This document shows positions 9,636 through 20,085 of a stretch of 64,000 bases of DNA, in pieces. The notes beneath the pieces are model-generated. The model worked only from the letters and a program-made list of their open reading frames with translations. It was not told the DNA's origin and made no database searches. The stretch is from Lactobacillus sp. Lineage in GTDB: Bacteria; Bacillota; Bacilli; Lactobacillales; Lactobacillaceae. The position numbers and the translations under genes are program-made. The stretch lies in the NCBI GenBank assembly GCA_022483245.1, contig JAKVNR010000001.1, positions 186,001-250,000 on the forward strand. Direction: 5' to 3'. How positions within the stretch are numbered: position 1 is the stretch's first letter; the number at the start of each line of letters is the position of its first letter.

Positions 9636-9926
9636 ATGACAGTTCTTTCAATGTTGATTTTGATTTTGGTGGCAGTTATCGTCTTAAGTTTACTGCTGCT
9701 CGTGTTTAAAGTTTTTATTGGCTTAGTACCACTAATTATTGTTGCCGTGGTTGTTTTATGGGTCATGGGTAAGCTGAAAAAAGAAGGGCGCGAGGACGAA
9801 AAGATTGAAGAAACGCCATTTTGGCAGCAAACTCACCAAGGACAAGGCGAGGAACGAAAAAAGGCTGAAAACTTTAAGGTTACTTTTGATGACGATGACG
9901 ACAATCAGCATGATAAAAAGGAGTAG
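9636..9926 (+). CDS. Small membrane protein with acidic tail, unknown function
   Basis: A 96-residue protein that I do not recognise. Two close hydrophobic segments (about 1-25 and 28-45) are followed by a charged cytoplasmic-type tail that ends in TFDDDDDNQHDKKE. The ATG at 9636 is chosen because AGGTGA ends five bases before it; an upstream GTG at 9627 has no such site. It sits 9 bases after prfB and 5 bases before hprK, so it is in the same operon. Position resembles the small PspC-like or YvlA-D genes near hprK in bacilli, but sequence similarity is not evident to me. Confidence 0.75.
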   Translation: MTVLSMLILILVAVIVLSLLLLVFKVFIGLVPLIIVAVVVLWVMGKLKKEGREDEKIEETPFWQQTHQGQGEERKKAENFKVTFDDDDDNQHDKKE

Positions 9927-9931
9927 TAACG

Positions 9932-10885
9932 ATGGGACAGTCTGTGACAGTTGAAAAATTAATGACAGATAATGACTTGTTACATGTGGTGCAGGGAGAA
10001 GAATATCTAAGCAAAAAAACTGTCGGTGTAGCTGACATTTCTCGACCTGGTTTGGTTCTGACTGGTTACTTTGATTTTTATCCGCATCAGCGGATTCAAC
10101 TATTTGGTCAAACTGAAATTTCCTATTTGTCACGTGTTAGCCATGATAAGAAGGCTGCTTTATTTGACCGAATGTGCGCCGATGACACTCCTTGCTTTGT
10201 GGTTGCGCGTAATTTGCCAATTCCGTTAGAAATGCTGGCTGCCGCTAAAAAGAACCACTTACCAGTTTTACAGAGCTCATCAGCTACGACTTATATTTTG
10301 AGTGTACTAACTCGTTATTTGAGTGACCAATTAGCACCGCGGAAAAGCATTCATGGCGTTTTAATCGAACTTTATGGTTTGGGCGTTTTGCTGACGGGGC
10401 ATTCTGGTGTTGGTAAATCTGAAACGGCCTTATCCTTAATTAAAAAAGGCCACCGGCTAATCGCTGATGACCGGGTGGATGTTTACCCAGAAAATGAAAA
10501 AACATTAATGGGGACAGCGCCGAAGATTTTAAAGCATCTAGTAGAAATTCGCGGAATGGGTATTATTAATGTCTTTGACCTGTTTGGTGTCGGCGCAGTC
10601 AAAGATTCTTGCCAAATTCAGCTTATTATTAACATGCAAAAATGGGATCCAGATGCCAATTATGATCGGCTAGGACTTGATCAAAATACTAAGAAAATTT
10701 GCGGGATTGAAGTACCACAAATTACGATTCCAGTGAAGGTCGGCCGCAGCATGGACAATATCATTGAAGTTGCCGTGATGAACTTCCGTGCTAAGATGAT
10801 GGGCTTTGATGCCAGCAAGACTTTCCGCAATAATTTGCTAGCCTTAATCCGCGAAAACTCACAGCATAATCAGCAGGAGAATTAG
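9932..10885 (+). CDS. hprK: HPr kinase/phosphorylase
   Basis: Bifunctional enzyme that phosphorylates HPr on Ser46 and reverses this with phosphate, setting carbon catabolite repression through CcpA. Length 317 residues. The P-loop is GHSGVGKSE (about 157-165), followed by LIADDRVDV and the family signature LVEIRGMGIINV. The C-terminal helix motif PVKVGRSMDNIIEVAVMNF is intact. It is followed by lgt after three bases, the conserved hprK-lgt pair of Firmicutes. Confidence 0.97.
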   Translation: MGQSVTVEKLMTDNDLLHVVQGEEYLSKKTVGVADISRPGLVLTGYFDFYPHQRIQLFGQTEISYLSRVSHDKKAALFDRMCADDTPCFVVARNLPIPLEMLAAAKKNHLPVLQSSSATTYILSVLTRYLSDQLAPRKSIHGVLIELYGLGVLLTGHSGVGKSETALSLIKKGHRLIADDRVDVYPENEKTLMGTAPKILKHLVEIRGMGIINVFDLFGVGAVKDSCQIQLIINMQKWDPDANYDRLGLDQNTKKICGIEVPQITIPVKVGRSMDNIIEVAVMNFRAKMMGFDASKTFRNNLLALIRENSQHNQQEN

Positions 10886-10888
10886 TCG

Positions 10889-11722
10889 ATGTTAGCAGCT
10901 TTAAATCCGGTTGCTTTTCATTTAGGCAATCTTAATGTTAAATGGTATGGGATTTTAATGGCGACCGCGGTAGTGGTCGCGGCTTGGATGGCAATTGCTG
11001 AGGGCAAACGGCGGCAAATCATGAGTGATGATTTCGTTGATTTTTTGCTCTGGGCTGTTCCAATAGGCTTTATTGGCGCTCGGTTATACTATGTGATTTT
11101 TGAATGGAATTTTTATTCACAGCATCCTGATCAAATTATTGCGATTTGGAATGGAGGAATTGCGATCTATGGCGGTTTAATTGCTGGCTTGATCGTACTG
11201 CTGTTTTTCTGTTATTACCGGGTATTGCCACCATTTTTGATGCTCGATATTATTGTGCCCGGCGTTTTACTTGGACAAGTTATCGCGCGCTGGGGCAATT
11301 TTATGAACCAGGAAGCTTATGGTGCTAAAACCAGTTTGGCTTTTCTGCAAAATCTGCACCTGCCAAATTTTGTGATTCAACAAATGTACATTAATGGAGC
11401 TTATCGTCAGCCGACTTTTTTATATGAATCATTTTTTAATTTGATTGGTTTAATATTAATTTTGGCATTGCGCCATCGCCAGCATTTATTTAAACAAGGC
11501 GAGATTTTCTGTTTCTATTTGATCTGGTATGGCACAGTCCGCTTTTTCGTGGAAGGGATGCGGACTGATAGCTTATACATAGCAGGCGTGATTCGCGTTT
11601 CACAAGCACTAAGTCTTGTTCTGGTAATTTTAGCAATTGGTTTAATCATTTATCGGCGCAAAGTTGTGCATCCGCGCTGGTATTTGGACGGTAGCGGACT
11701 GAAATATCCGTATGAACGCTAA
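10889..11722 (+). CDS. lgt: Prolipoprotein diacylglyceryl transferase
   Basis: Membrane enzyme that attaches diacylglycerol to the lipobox cysteine of prolipoproteins. At 277 residues it has about seven hydrophobic segments. The Lgt signature is seen: NGGIAIYGGLIAG, and RWGNFMNQEAYG, which holds the essential Arg and Asn. Near the C-terminus is FYLIWYGTVRFFVEGMRTDSLY. It is co-transcribed with hprK and ends at a strong terminator. Confidence 0.96.
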   Translation: MLAALNPVAFHLGNLNVKWYGILMATAVVVAAWMAIAEGKRRQIMSDDFVDFLLWAVPIGFIGARLYYVIFEWNFYSQHPDQIIAIWNGGIAIYGGLIAGLIVLLFFCYYRVLPPFLMLDIIVPGVLLGQVIARWGNFMNQEAYGAKTSLAFLQNLHLPNFVIQQMYINGAYRQPTFLYESFFNLIGLILILALRHRQHLFKQGEIFCFYLIWYGTVRFFVEGMRTDSLYIAGVIRVSQALSLVLVILAIGLIIYRRKVVHPRWYLDGSGLKYPYER

Positions 11723-11732
11723 TCATGAATTT

Positions 11733-11759
11733 GCTTCTCCGCATGGAGAAGCTTTTTTT
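11733..11759 (+). terminator. Intrinsic terminator of the prfB-hprK-lgt unit
   Basis: GCTTCTCC, loop GCAT, GGAGAAGC, then seven T. Confidence 0.9.
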
Positions 11760-11813
11760 CTGCCTTGTTTGCGGTAAAATAAGAATGATTTTACAGCGAG
11801 GAGAATAGATTTC

Positions 11814-13535
11814 ATGAGTCCACAAGAAACAGCACAACAGTGGTTAGCATCAAACCAGCTGCCCGTTTATTTGCGTAAACAATTATTGGCAAAGCAAGAC
11901 GATCAAGATTGGGTAAAAGATGCCTTTACTGGCTATCCTGCTTTTGGTACTGCTGGGATGAGAGGCTTGCTTGAACCTGGGACTAACCGCATTAATGTGT
12001 TTACGATTGGGAGAGTCACTGCTGGCTTGGCAGCATTGCTGCATAGTCAAGGAACGCAAGCTGAACAGGCAGGCGTGGTTATTTCGTTTGATTCTCGTTT
12101 TCACTCGCAAGAATTCGCGACCCATGCGGCTGAAATTCTTGGGCATGCTGGCATTAAAGTCTATTTGTTTGATAGCTTGCGGCCTACACCTGAGCTGTCA
12201 TTTGCCATTCGATATCTTAAAACTGCTGCAGGGATCATGATTACCTCATCTCATAATGCCAAAATTTATAATGGTTATAAGATTTATGGCCCGGATGGTG
12301 GTCAGATGCCGCCTGAGCATGCTGCAACTTTAGTCAAGTTTGCTGATGAAATTGACCCTTTGCAAGTGGAAACAACCAACTTAGAAGATCTGCGAGAAAA
12401 TAAGCTGGTTCAAATGGTCGGCGAAGATGTTGACCAAGCTTATTTGCAAGAATTATCGACGGTTAACGTTGATCGGCCGCTAATTAAAAAAATGGCTGAC
12501 CAATTAAAGATCGTTTACACTCCTTTGCATGGGACAGGGAAAATGCTCTATCGACGGGCCTTTGCTCAGGGTGGCTTCACACAAGTCGAACCAGTGGCCA
12601 GCCAAGCAATTTTGGATCCGGCTTTTGGAACAGTAGTCAAGCCTAATCCAGAATTCAAAGAAGTCTTCACTGATGGCATCGCGCTAGCCAAAAAAACTGG
12701 GGCTAATTTAATCGTTGCGACTGACCCTGACGCTGATCGCGTTGGGGCTTGTGTGCCAGATCATAACGGCGACTTTCAAGTGTTAACTGGTAACCAAATG
12801 GCAGCATTAATGCTGAATTATTTACTAGTGCAGCAAGCTGAACGAGGTTTGGTTCGCCCTGAAGAAGAAGTGGTTGCCTCGATTGTTTCGAGTGCTTTGC
12901 CATTTAAGATCGCGCGGCGTTATGGCATTCAAACTAAATATGTCTTAACTGGTTTTAAATACATCGGTGAGGAAATCAAACGTTTGCAGCGTGAGCAGGC
13001 TGGCAGTTTCTTGATGGGCTTTGAAGAAAGCTATGGCTTTTTGTTCAAAACTTTTAACCGTGATAAGGATGCCATGCAAGGTGCATTAATGTTGATGGAA
13101 GTAGCTGCCTTTTATGCCGAACAAGGGATGACCTTGCTCGACGGTTTGCACCAAATTTGGGAGCAATACGGAGCCGCAGCTGAAATTACGCAGGCGATTC
13201 CAATTGCTGGCTACCAAGTACAAGCCAAAATGCAGCAGATTTTAGCTAACTTACGGCAAAACCAATTAAGAGAAATTAACGGTGTGCAGGTGGTTAAAAC
13301 TGAGGACTTCTTGCAGCAAACTGTAACTGATCAGCAGGGAACAAGACCATTAACTGGGCTGCCTAAGTCCAACGTGCTCAAATACTTCTTAGCTGATGAA
13401 ACTTGGATTGCTTTACGGCCATCAGGCACCGAACCGGTGATGAAGGCATATGTTGGTACTTCTCAGCCAACGTTTGCAGAAGCAGAAGCTTTAGCACAGC
13501 GTTATGCCGCCTTTTTAAAGCAATTAATTAAATAA
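11814..13535 (+). CDS. pgcA: Phosphoglucomutase (phosphohexomutase family)
   Basis: Interconverts glucose-1-phosphate and glucose-6-phosphate and feeds UDP-glucose and surface polysaccharide synthesis. The length, 573 residues, matches the PgcA/YhxB type. Motifs: GTAGMRG near residue 45, the phosphoserine loop TSSHNAKIYNG near 143-153, metal-binding DPDADRVG near 304, sugar-binding GFEESYG near 403, and the phosphate-binding RPSGTEPVMKAY near the C-terminus. The start is ATG after GAGGAGA. It stands alone between two terminators, with a TAAAAT -10 candidate at 11775-11780. Confidence 0.94.
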   Translation: MSPQETAQQWLASNQLPVYLRKQLLAKQDDQDWVKDAFTGYPAFGTAGMRGLLEPGTNRINVFTIGRVTAGLAALLHSQGTQAEQAGVVISFDSRFHSQEFATHAAEILGHAGIKVYLFDSLRPTPELSFAIRYLKTAAGIMITSSHNAKIYNGYKIYGPDGGQMPPEHAATLVKFADEIDPLQVETTNLEDLRENKLVQMVGEDVDQAYLQELSTVNVDRPLIKKMADQLKIVYTPLHGTGKMLYRRAFAQGGFTQVEPVASQAILDPAFGTVVKPNPEFKEVFTDGIALAKKTGANLIVATDPDADRVGACVPDHNGDFQVLTGNQMAALMLNYLLVQQAERGLVRPEEEVVASIVSSALPFKIARRYGIQTKYVLTGFKYIGEEIKRLQREQAGSFLMGFEESYGFLFKTFNRDKDAMQGALMLMEVAAFYAEQGMTLLDGLHQIWEQYGAAAEITQAIPIAGYQVQAKMQQILANLRQNQLREINGVQVVKTEDFLQQTVTDQQGTRPLTGLPKSNVLKYFLADETWIALRPSGTEPVMKAYVGTSQPTFAEAEALAQRYAAFLKQLIK

Positions 13536-13547
13536 GCATCTTATTAG

Positions 13548-13573
13548 CGAATTAGTGTTCGGTATTGTAGAAT
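13548..13573 (+). promoter_or_regulatory. LexA/SOS box and promoter region of uvrB
   Basis: CGAATTAGTGTTCG at 13548-13561 matches the Gram-positive LexA box CGAACNNNNGTTCG with one mismatch. A -10 candidate TAGAAT lies at 13568-13573. The -35 is weak. LexA bound here would cover the promoter. Confidence 0.7.
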
Positions 13574-13590
13574 ATAGCGTAGTTTTGAAG

Positions 13591-13614
13591 AGTTGGACTT
13601 TGTCCAACTTTTTT
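13591..13614 (+). terminator. Hairpin terminator in front of uvrB
   Basis: AGTTGGAC, loop TTT, GTCCAACT, then T-run. It lies downstream of the SOS box and -10 candidate but upstream of the uvrB ribosome binding site, so it may act as a leader hairpin as well as the pgcA terminator. Confidence 0.8.
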
Positions 13615-13631
13615 ATACGGAGGAATTTTGC

Positions 13632-15677
13632 ATGCTAAAACGGCAAGATGATCGTAAATTTGAATTAGTATCGAAATTCAAGCCGGCTGGTGACCAGCAG
13701 CAGGCGATTGATCAACTAACCGCTGGGTTTAAGGCTGGTGAAAAAGAGCAGATTCTGCAAGGTGCAACGGGGACTGGTAAGACTTTTACCATGGCAAATG
13801 TGATCGCCAAACTAAATAAACCAACTTTGGTGATCACTCACAATAAAACCTTAGTTGGTCAGTTATATGGAGAGTTTAAGCAATTTTTCCCGAAAAATGC
13901 GGTTGAGTATTTCGTGTCTTACTATGATTACTACCAGCCAGAGGCATATGTACCAAGTTCAGATACTTATATCGAAAAAGACTCAGCGATCAATGATGAA
14001 ATTGATCAGTTGCGTCACGCCGCTACGACGGCCCTGATGGAACGCAACGATGTGATCGTGGTGGCATCTGTTTCTTGTATTTACGGCTTGGGTGATCCGC
14101 GTGAATACGCGGCTAGTGCTTTGTCATTAAGTGAGGGGCAGTCATATGACCGTAACGTTTTGCTGCGTGATTTAGTTAATATTCAATACGACCGCAACGA
14201 TATTGATTTTGAACGCGGACGTTTTCGCGTGCGCGGTGACGTCGTTGAAATTTATCCAGCTGGTAATTCTGATTATGCTTACCGGGTTGAATTTTTTGGG
14301 GACGAAATTGATCGAATTACGGAAGTTAATGCCTTAACTGGGGAAATTATTGGTGAACGCGAGCAAGTTGTCCTGTTCCCGGCTACGCACTTTATCACCC
14401 CGCAAGCTCAAATGCAGCGGGCTTTGCAAAGCATCAAACAAGAGATGGACGTGCAAGTCAAAAAATTTGAAGGCCAAGGCAAACTGCTCGAAGCACAACG
14501 CATTAAGCAGCGGACCACTTTTGATATGGAAATGATGTCAGAAGTTGGCTACACCAACGGCATTGAAAACTATTCCCGTCACATGGAAAATCGCCAGGCT
14601 GGTGAGCCCCCTTATACTTTACTGGATTTCTTTCCAGATGATTTTTTGATTTTAATTGATGAATCACACGCGACTATTCCAGAATTGAGTGCGATGTATA
14701 ACGGTGACCGTAACCGTAAACAAACTCTGATTGATTATGGCTTCCGCTTGCCATCGGCACTGGATAACCGGCCACTCAAATTGGCTGAGTTTGAACAGCA
14801 TGTACACCAAATAATGTATGTTTCTGCTACGCCAGGTGACTATGAATTAGGTCGGACGAAACATGTGGTTGAACAATTAATTCGGCCAACTGGTTTACTA
14901 GATCCTAAGATCGAAGTACGCCCAATTAAGGGACAAATTGATGACTTGGTCGGGGAAATTAATAAGCGTATTGAGCGGCATGAGCGGGTCTTTGTCACGA
15001 CTTTAACTAAGAAAATGGCAGAAGACTTAACCGATTATTTGAAAGATTTATCAATTAAAGTCCGCTATTTGCACTCAGACATCAAAACGCTTGAGCGAAT
15101 GCAAATTTTGCGTGATTTGCGGCTTGGTAAATTCGATGTGCTGGTGGGGATCAACCTGCTACGGGAAGGAATTGACGTGCCCGAGGTTTCCTTAGTTGCT
15201 ATCTTAGATGCTGATAAAGAAGGTTTCCTGCGTTCACGGCGTCCTTTGATCCAAACGATGGGGCGAGCTGCTCGTAACGCGAATGGGACCGTAATTATGT
15301 ATGCTGATAAAATTACCGATTCTATGCGGGCCGCTATTGACGAAACCAAGCGGAGACGCAGCATTCAGGAACAATTTAACCAGCAGCATGGTATTACGCC
15401 CAAAACGATTATTAAACCTGTTCGGGAAGCAATCTCGGCCGTTAAGCCAGGTAAAGATGAAGAGTCCAATGATAATGATTTTAGCGATTTGAACTTTGAT
15501 GAGCTGACGGCTAAGCAAAAACAAGCAATGATTAAGACGCTGACTGGGCAAATGCAAGCTGCTGCTAAAAAACTAGACTTCGAAGAAGCAGCTAATTTGC
15601 GGGATGCGATTATGGAACTGCAGAGTTCAGCCCATAAATTAAGAAAAGTGAAGGGCAAGAATTTTAATGGCAAATGA
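13632..15677 (+). CDS. uvrB: Excinuclease ABC subunit B
   Basis: Damage-verifying helicase of nucleotide excision repair. Length 681 residues. Walker A GATGTGKT near residue 42, the beta-hairpin region [21 protein letters not shown] near 95, DESHATIPE, the helicase motif [16 protein letters not shown] and QTMGRAARN. The C-terminal UVR coiled coil ([21 protein letters not shown]) binds UvrC. The ATG at 13632 follows GGAGG; the in-frame start at 13593 would lie within the terminator hairpin and is rejected. The last 11 bases overlap uvrA. Confidence 0.98.
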   Translation: MLKRQDDRKFELVSKFKPAGDQQQAIDQLTAGFKAGEKEQILQGATGTGKTFTMANVIAKLNKPTLVITHNKTLVGQLYGEFKQFFPKNAVEYFVSYYDYYQPEAYVPSSDTYIEKDSAINDEIDQLRHAATTALMERNDVIVVASVSCIYGLGDPREYAASALSLSEGQSYDRNVLLRDLVNIQYDRNDIDFERGRFRVRGDVVEIYPAGNSDYAYRVEFFGDEIDRITEVNALTGEIIGEREQVVLFPATHFITPQAQMQRALQSIKQEMDVQVKKFEGQGKLLEAQRIKQRTTFDMEMMSEVGYTNGIENYSRHMENRQAGEPPYTLLDFFPDDFLILIDESHATIPELSAMYNGDRNRKQTLIDYGFRLPSALDNRPLKLAEFEQHVHQIMYVSATPGDYELGRTKHVVEQLIRPTGLLDPKIEVRPIKGQIDDLVGEINKRIERHERVFVTTLTKKMAEDLTDYLKDLSIKVRYLHSDIKTLERMQILRDLRLGKFDVLVGINLLREGIDVPEVSLVAILDADKEGFLRSRRPLIQTMGRAARNANGTVIMYADKITDSMRAAIDETKRRRSIQEQFNQQHGITPKTIIKPVREAISAVKPGKDEESNDNDFSDLNFDELTAKQKQAMIKTLTGQMQAAAKKLDFEEAANLRDAIMELQSSAHKLRKVKGKNFNGK

Positions 15678-18522
15678 TCAAATCATTATTCGCGGCGCAC
15701 GCGAACATAATTTAAAAGACATTGATTTAACGATTCCGAAGAATAAGTTAGTCGTTATCACGGGTTTATCTGGCTCAGGCAAATCTTCACTAGCCTTTGA
15801 CACTTTATATGCAGAAGGACGGCGACGTTATGTTCAGTCATTGTCCTCATATGCGCGGCAGTTTTTAGGCCAAATGCAAAAACCAGATGTCGATTCTATT
15901 GATGGTTTAACGCCAGCTATTTCTATCGATCAAAAAACAGCTTCTCATAATCCACGCTCGACCGTCGGTACGGTGACTGAAATTAATGATTATTTGCGGC
16001 TCTTGTGGGCTCGAGTTGGCGTGCCAATTTGTCCAAATGACGGGACGGTGATTCAAAGTCAGTCGGTTGATCAAATGGTTGATCGGATTTTGCAACTGCC
16101 AGAGCGGACCAAGATTCAGCTGTTTGCCCCAATTGTCCGCGACAAACGCGGTCAGCATAAAGAATTCTTTAAAAAAGCGCAGCGAGCAGGCTATGTTCGG
16201 GTCATGGTCGATGGCGAGATGCATGAAATCGGTGAGCGGATCGATTTGGAAAAAAATAAGCGTCACAGTTTATCGATTGTCGTTGACCGTTTAATTGTTA
16301 AACCAAGCATTCGCAGCCGCTTGTTTGACTCCGTAGAAGCGACTTTGCGTCTGTCAGGTGGGTATATGACGGTAGACGTAATTGGCGATGAATCGCTGGT
16401 TTTTTCTGAATTTTATGCTTGTCCTCTGTGCGGGTTTACAGTTGGAGAAATGGAGCCGCGGCTTTTTTCATTTAACGCACCGTTTGGTGCCTGTCCTGAT
16501 TGTGACGGCTTAGGCGTGAAATTAGCAGTTGACCAAGATTTGGTGGTGCCTGACCCAAGTAAAACTTTAAACGAAGGAGCCTTAGCTCCTTGGAAAACTA
16601 GCTCGGATTATTACTTCGGAATGTTGCAGCAAGCCTGTGCTGCCCTAAAAATTCCAATGGACCAACCTTTTAACAAGTTGACGTCCAAGCAACAGGATAT
16701 GCTCCTGCATGGGTCAGATAAACCGATTAAATTTCATCTGTCAGGTGATTTTGGGGTCCAGAATACCACACAAGCATTTGAAGGGGTCATGAATAATGTT
16801 TGGCGCCGCTATCAACATCCAATGTCAATGTTCATGCGGGATTTAATGCGCAAATATTTGACTGAGTTAGTTTGCCCAACTTGCCATGGACAGCGCCTGA
16901 ATGAAAAGGCCTTAGCCGTGCAGGTTGGTCACAAGAATATCGCGGAAGTTTCTGATTTACCGATTGAAAAATCGCTGGCCTTTTTTGAAAGCTTAGAGTT
17001 AACTAAGCATCAGTTAATAATTGCTAAACCTATTTTAAAAGAGGTCCGTGATCGGTTAACATTTTTGGTCAATGTAGGCCTGGACTATTTGACGCTGTCT
17101 CGTTCAGCTAATACCTTATCTGGTGGTGAAGCACAGCGTATTCGGCTGGCGACACAAATCGGATCAAATTTGTCAGGCGTGATGTATATTTTAGATGAAC
17201 CGTCGATTGGATTGCACCAGCGCGATAATCAGCGCTTGATCAATTCCTTAAAGAAAATGCGTGACCTTGGCAATTCATTGATCGTGGTTGAGCACGATGA
17301 AGAAACAATGCTGCAAGCTGACTATTTAATTGATATGGGGCCTGGAGCTGGTGAATTTGGCGGCAAAGTGATGGCTGCTGGCACGCCGCAAGAATTAATG
17401 GCTAATCCGAATTCTTTGACTGGAGCCTACTTATCGGGCCGTAAATTTATTCCGGTTCCAAGTAAGCGCCGCCCGGGTAACGGCAAGAAAATTACCGTTT
17501 ATGGGGCGCAAGCTAATAACTTGCAAAAATTAAAGGTTGATTTTCCACTGGGGAAGTTCATTGTCGTGACTGGCGTGTCAGGTTCAGGCAAATCGACCCT
17601 GGTGAACTTGATTTTGAAGCGGGCGCTAGCTCAAAAGATTAATAAAAATGGGACAAAACCCGGTAAATTTACAAAATTAACCGGCTGGGAACAAATCGAT
17701 AAAATTATTGATATTGATCAAAGTCCGATTGGCCGCACTCCGCGCAGCAATCCCGCCACATATACCAGTACGTTCGACGATATTCGTGCGCTTTTTGCGG
17801 CTACCAACGAAGCAAAAGTTCGTGGATATACCAAGGGGAGATTTTCATTCAATACTAAAGGTGGCCGCTGTGAGGCTTGCAAAGGCAATGGGATCATCAA
17901 GATTGAAATGAACTTCTTGCCCGATGTTTTTGTCCCTTGCGAAGTTTGTCACGGTACCCGGTATAACTCTGAGACGCTTGAGGTAACTTATCGCGGTAAA
18001 AATATTGCTCAAGTCCTTGATCTGACGATTAGTGAAGCGTGTGAATTCTTTAAACGCATTCCAAAAATTAAACGTAAGCTGCAGACGATTGTTGATGTTG
18101 GCTTAGGCTACGTTAAACTGGGCCAGCCAGCGACGACTTTGTCTGGTGGTGAAGCACAGCGGATGAAACTGGCCTCAGAGCTGCAAAAATTATCAGCTGG
18201 TAATAATTTCTATATTTTGGACGAGCCGACAACTGGCTTGCATACCGATGATATTAAGCGGCTGCTAGCAGTGCTTCAGCGTTTAGTTGATCAAGGCAAT
18301 ACGGTTTTAATTATTGAACATAACTTGGATATTATTAAATCAGCTGATTGGCTGATTGATCTTGGTCCAGAAGGTGGCGATCGCGGCGGGCAAATTGTCT
18401 GCACGGGTACGCCAGAAAAAGTAGCTGCATGTCAGGCTAGTTACACTGGTCAATATCTGGCCCCTGTTCTTAAACGTGACCGTGATCGCGCCGCGCAAGC
18501 TGACGTGACTAACAAAGAGTAG
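15667..18522 (+). CDS. uvrA: Excinuclease ABC subunit A
   Basis: DNA damage sensor, a doubled ABC ATPase, 951 residues. The first half has Walker [10 protein letters not shown] (about 33-41), a CPLC...CPDC zinc module and the signature [12 protein letters not shown]. The second half has GVSGSGKST, the zinc finger CEACKGNG...CEVC, and [12 protein letters not shown] followed by [10 protein letters not shown]. All nucleotide- and zinc-binding residues appear intact. It overlaps uvrB by 11 bases, so the two are co-translated and share SOS control. Confidence 0.98.
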   Translation: MANDQIIIRGAREHNLKDIDLTIPKNKLVVITGLSGSGKSSLAFDTLYAEGRRRYVQSLSSYARQFLGQMQKPDVDSIDGLTPAISIDQKTASHNPRSTVGTVTEINDYLRLLWARVGVPICPNDGTVIQSQSVDQMVDRILQLPERTKIQLFAPIVRDKRGQHKEFFKKAQRAGYVRVMVDGEMHEIGERIDLEKNKRHSLSIVVDRLIVKPSIRSRLFDSVEATLRLSGGYMTVDVIGDESLVFSEFYACPLCGFTVGEMEPRLFSFNAPFGACPDCDGLGVKLAVDQDLVVPDPSKTLNEGALAPWKTSSDYYFGMLQQACAALKIPMDQPFNKLTSKQQDMLLHGSDKPIKFHLSGDFGVQNTTQAFEGVMNNVWRRYQHPMSMFMRDLMRKYLTELVCPTCHGQRLNEKALAVQVGHKNIAEVSDLPIEKSLAFFESLELTKHQLIIAKPILKEVRDRLTFLVNVGLDYLTLSRSANTLSGGEAQRIRLATQIGSNLSGVMYILDEPSIGLHQRDNQRLINSLKKMRDLGNSLIVVEHDEETMLQADYLIDMGPGAGEFGGKVMAAGTPQELMANPNSLTGAYLSGRKFIPVPSKRRPGNGKKITVYGAQANNLQKLKVDFPLGKFIVVTGVSGSGKSTLVNLILKRALAQKINKNGTKPGKFTKLTGWEQIDKIIDIDQSPIGRTPRSNPATYTSTFDDIRALFAATNEAKVRGYTKGRFSFNTKGGRCEACKGNGIIKIEMNFLPDVFVPCEVCHGTRYNSETLEVTYRGKNIAQVLDLTISEACEFFKRIPKIKRKLQTIVDVGLGYVKLGQPATTLSGGEAQRMKLASELQKLSAGNNFYILDEPTTGLHTDDIKRLLAVLQRLVDQGNTVLIIEHNLDIIKSADWLIDLGPEGGDRGGQIVCTGTPEKVAACQASYTGQYLAPVLKRDRDRAAQADVTNKE

Positions 18523-18554
18523 TAGAATGGAATAAAAACAGAGGAGGAGTAGAC

Positions 18555-19097
18555 ATGTTTAGTTTTTCTAGACCTGATCGTCAACATGGCTTTGACTGGG
18601 GCGTTTTTATTGCTGGTGTCATCTCATGCTTATTATCATTTGTCATGCTGCGCAATCCTGGGCAAAGCTTACGTGGTTTAGTCGTTGCATTTTCAATTGT
18701 CTCGATTATGCAAGGGATTATGTGGCTTTCGTCTTACAGCTGGTTCCGCGACTTGTTCGGTATCAGTTGGGTAGGAATTGTGGCAGCCGTGGTTGACATT
18801 ATCATTGGGATTATTTTCTTGTTTTATCAAGAAATTGGTGCCGTTTCATTAGGCTTGATTTTAGGTATCTGGTTCTTAATCGATTCAATTTCTGGAATTG
18901 CCTTTTCTGGCCACCTGCGCTTCTTATCAACTGGTTATTTCATCTTTGATTTGATCATGAACATCTTAACGTTAATCTTGAGTATCATGCTGCTCCTGCA
19001 CCCAATCGCTTCAGCATTTAGCTTAGTCTACTTAGTTGCGTTTTACCTGCTCTTGTTTGGGATTAATGAAATTGTCCTTGCTTGGATGCACAGATAA
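18555..19097 (+). CDS. DUF308/HdeD-like membrane protein
   Basis: A 180-residue hydrophobic protein with six predicted membrane spans arranged as repeated helical pairs, with no large soluble part. The pattern (GVFIAGVISCLLSFVMLRNP, then repeated Gly-rich helices with short polar turns) fits the DUF308/HdeD family, known in enterobacteria for acid resistance but with unknown role in lactobacilli. RBS GAGGAGG is strong. It follows uvrA by 32 bases and ends at a terminator, so it may be carried on the uvrBA transcript. Confidence 0.75.
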   Translation: MFSFSRPDRQHGFDWGVFIAGVISCLLSFVMLRNPGQSLRGLVVAFSIVSIMQGIMWLSSYSWFRDLFGISWVGIVAAVVDIIIGIIFLFYQEIGAVSLGLILGIWFLIDSISGIAFSGHLRFLSTGYFIFDLIMNILTLILSIMLLLHPIASAFSLVYLVAFYLLLFGINEIVLAWMHR

Positions 19098-19112
19098 TAA
19101 TTAAAAATGAAC

Positions 19113-19138
19113 AAAGACAGTCGATTGACTGTCTTTTT
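19113..19138 (+). terminator. Terminator after the DUF308 gene
   Basis: AAAGACAGTC, loop GATT, GACTGTCTTT plus T-run. Confidence 0.9.
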
Positions 19139-19168
19139 ATTTTGCAAGCAAAAGAAACACCCGGCATG

Positions 19169-19177
19169 TGGTATAAT
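19169..19177 (+). promoter_or_regulatory. Extended -10 promoter of rapZ-yvcK-whiA
   Basis: TGGTATAAT is a perfect TATAAT with the TGn extension, 24 bases before the rapZ start. No clear -35, as is common for extended -10 promoters. Confidence 0.75.
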
Positions 19178-19200
19178 ATAAGCACTTAGGGAGGCTAATT

Positions 19201-20082
19201 ATGGCACAAAAAAAGCAGCTCCTCATCGTTACAGGGATGAGTGGGGCCGGTAAAACGGTCGCAATTCAGTCATTAGAAGATATGGGATATTTCGTGGTCG
19301 ACAATTTACCGCCGACTTTATTATCTAGCTTTTGGGAATTAATTATCACGAGTGATGATTTTAGCAAAGTGGCAGTTGTTATCGACTTGCGTGTGCGCAG
19401 CTTCTATAAAGATTTAATCGAAGAAATAAATTCACTCGAAGACAATCAGCAGGTGACTGCTACTATTGTCTTCTTGGATGCTGACGACCAAGTTTTGGTG
19501 GCTCGTTATAAAGAAACTCGGCGGTTGCCACCGCTGGCTAAAAATGAACGTTTACTTGATGCAATTAAGCAGGAACGTTTGATTTTGGAACCTGTCCGTA
19601 ACATGTCGAACATTATCATCGACACATCTAAATTGACTCCAAAAGAATTGAAGAAGAAGCTAATCGGCGAGTTCAATGATTCATCAAATAAACTGTTCCG
19701 CATTGAAGTATTGTCGTTTGGCTTTAAATATGGGATGCCCATTGATGCTGATATCGTCATGGACGTGCGTTTTTTGCCTAACCCGTTTTATATTCCAAGC
19801 TTGAAGCCATTTACTGGTCTGGATCGTAAAGTTTTTGATTATGTGATGACTAAGCCGGAGACGAAGGTATTTTATGCTAAGTTTTTGGATATGTTAAAGA
19901 CAGCGATTCCTGGCTATATTAAAGAAGGTAAAGAAAAGCTGACGATCGCGATTGGCTGTACTGGTGGCCAGCACCGGTCGGTTTCAATTGCCCAGCAGTT
20001 AGCTCGCGACTTAGCTAAAACTTATCCGGTCGATATTTCACATCGAGAAATTAGTCGCTACATTGGCAAGAAGGTGGATTAA
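19201..20082 (+). CDS. rapZ: RNase adapter/nucleotide-binding protein RapZ (YvcJ)
   Basis: P-loop protein of the RapZ/YvcJ family, 293 residues. In E. coli RapZ controls decay of the GlmZ small RNA and so glucosamine-6-phosphate synthase; in Bacillus, YvcJ binds nucleotides and affects competence. Walker A GMSGAGKT is at about residues 12-19, followed by FLDADDQVLVARYKETRR, the FGFKYGMPIDADIVMDVRFL block and the C-terminal GCTGGQHRSV motif. It is first in the conserved rapZ-yvcK-whiA cluster, with 3 bases to yvcK. Confidence 0.95.
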   Translation: MAQKKQLLIVTGMSGAGKTVAIQSLEDMGYFVVDNLPPTLLSSFWELIITSDDFSKVAVVIDLRVRSFYKDLIEEINSLEDNQQVTATIVFLDADDQVLVARYKETRRLPPLAKNERLLDAIKQERLILEPVRNMSNIIIDTSKLTPKELKKKLIGEFNDSSNKLFRIEVLSFGFKYGMPIDADIVMDVRFLPNPFYIPSLKPFTGLDRKVFDYVMTKPETKVFYAKFLDMLKTAIPGYIKEGKEKLTIAIGCTGGQHRSVSIAQQLARDLAKTYPVDISHREISRYIGKKVD

Positions 20083-20085
20083 AGC

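Noticed and set aside
13593-13631. An in-frame upstream start that would lengthen UvrB by 13 residues
   Set aside because: It lies in a terminator hairpin, has no ribosome binding site, and the ATG at 13632 follows GGAGG with the normal UvrB N-terminus.
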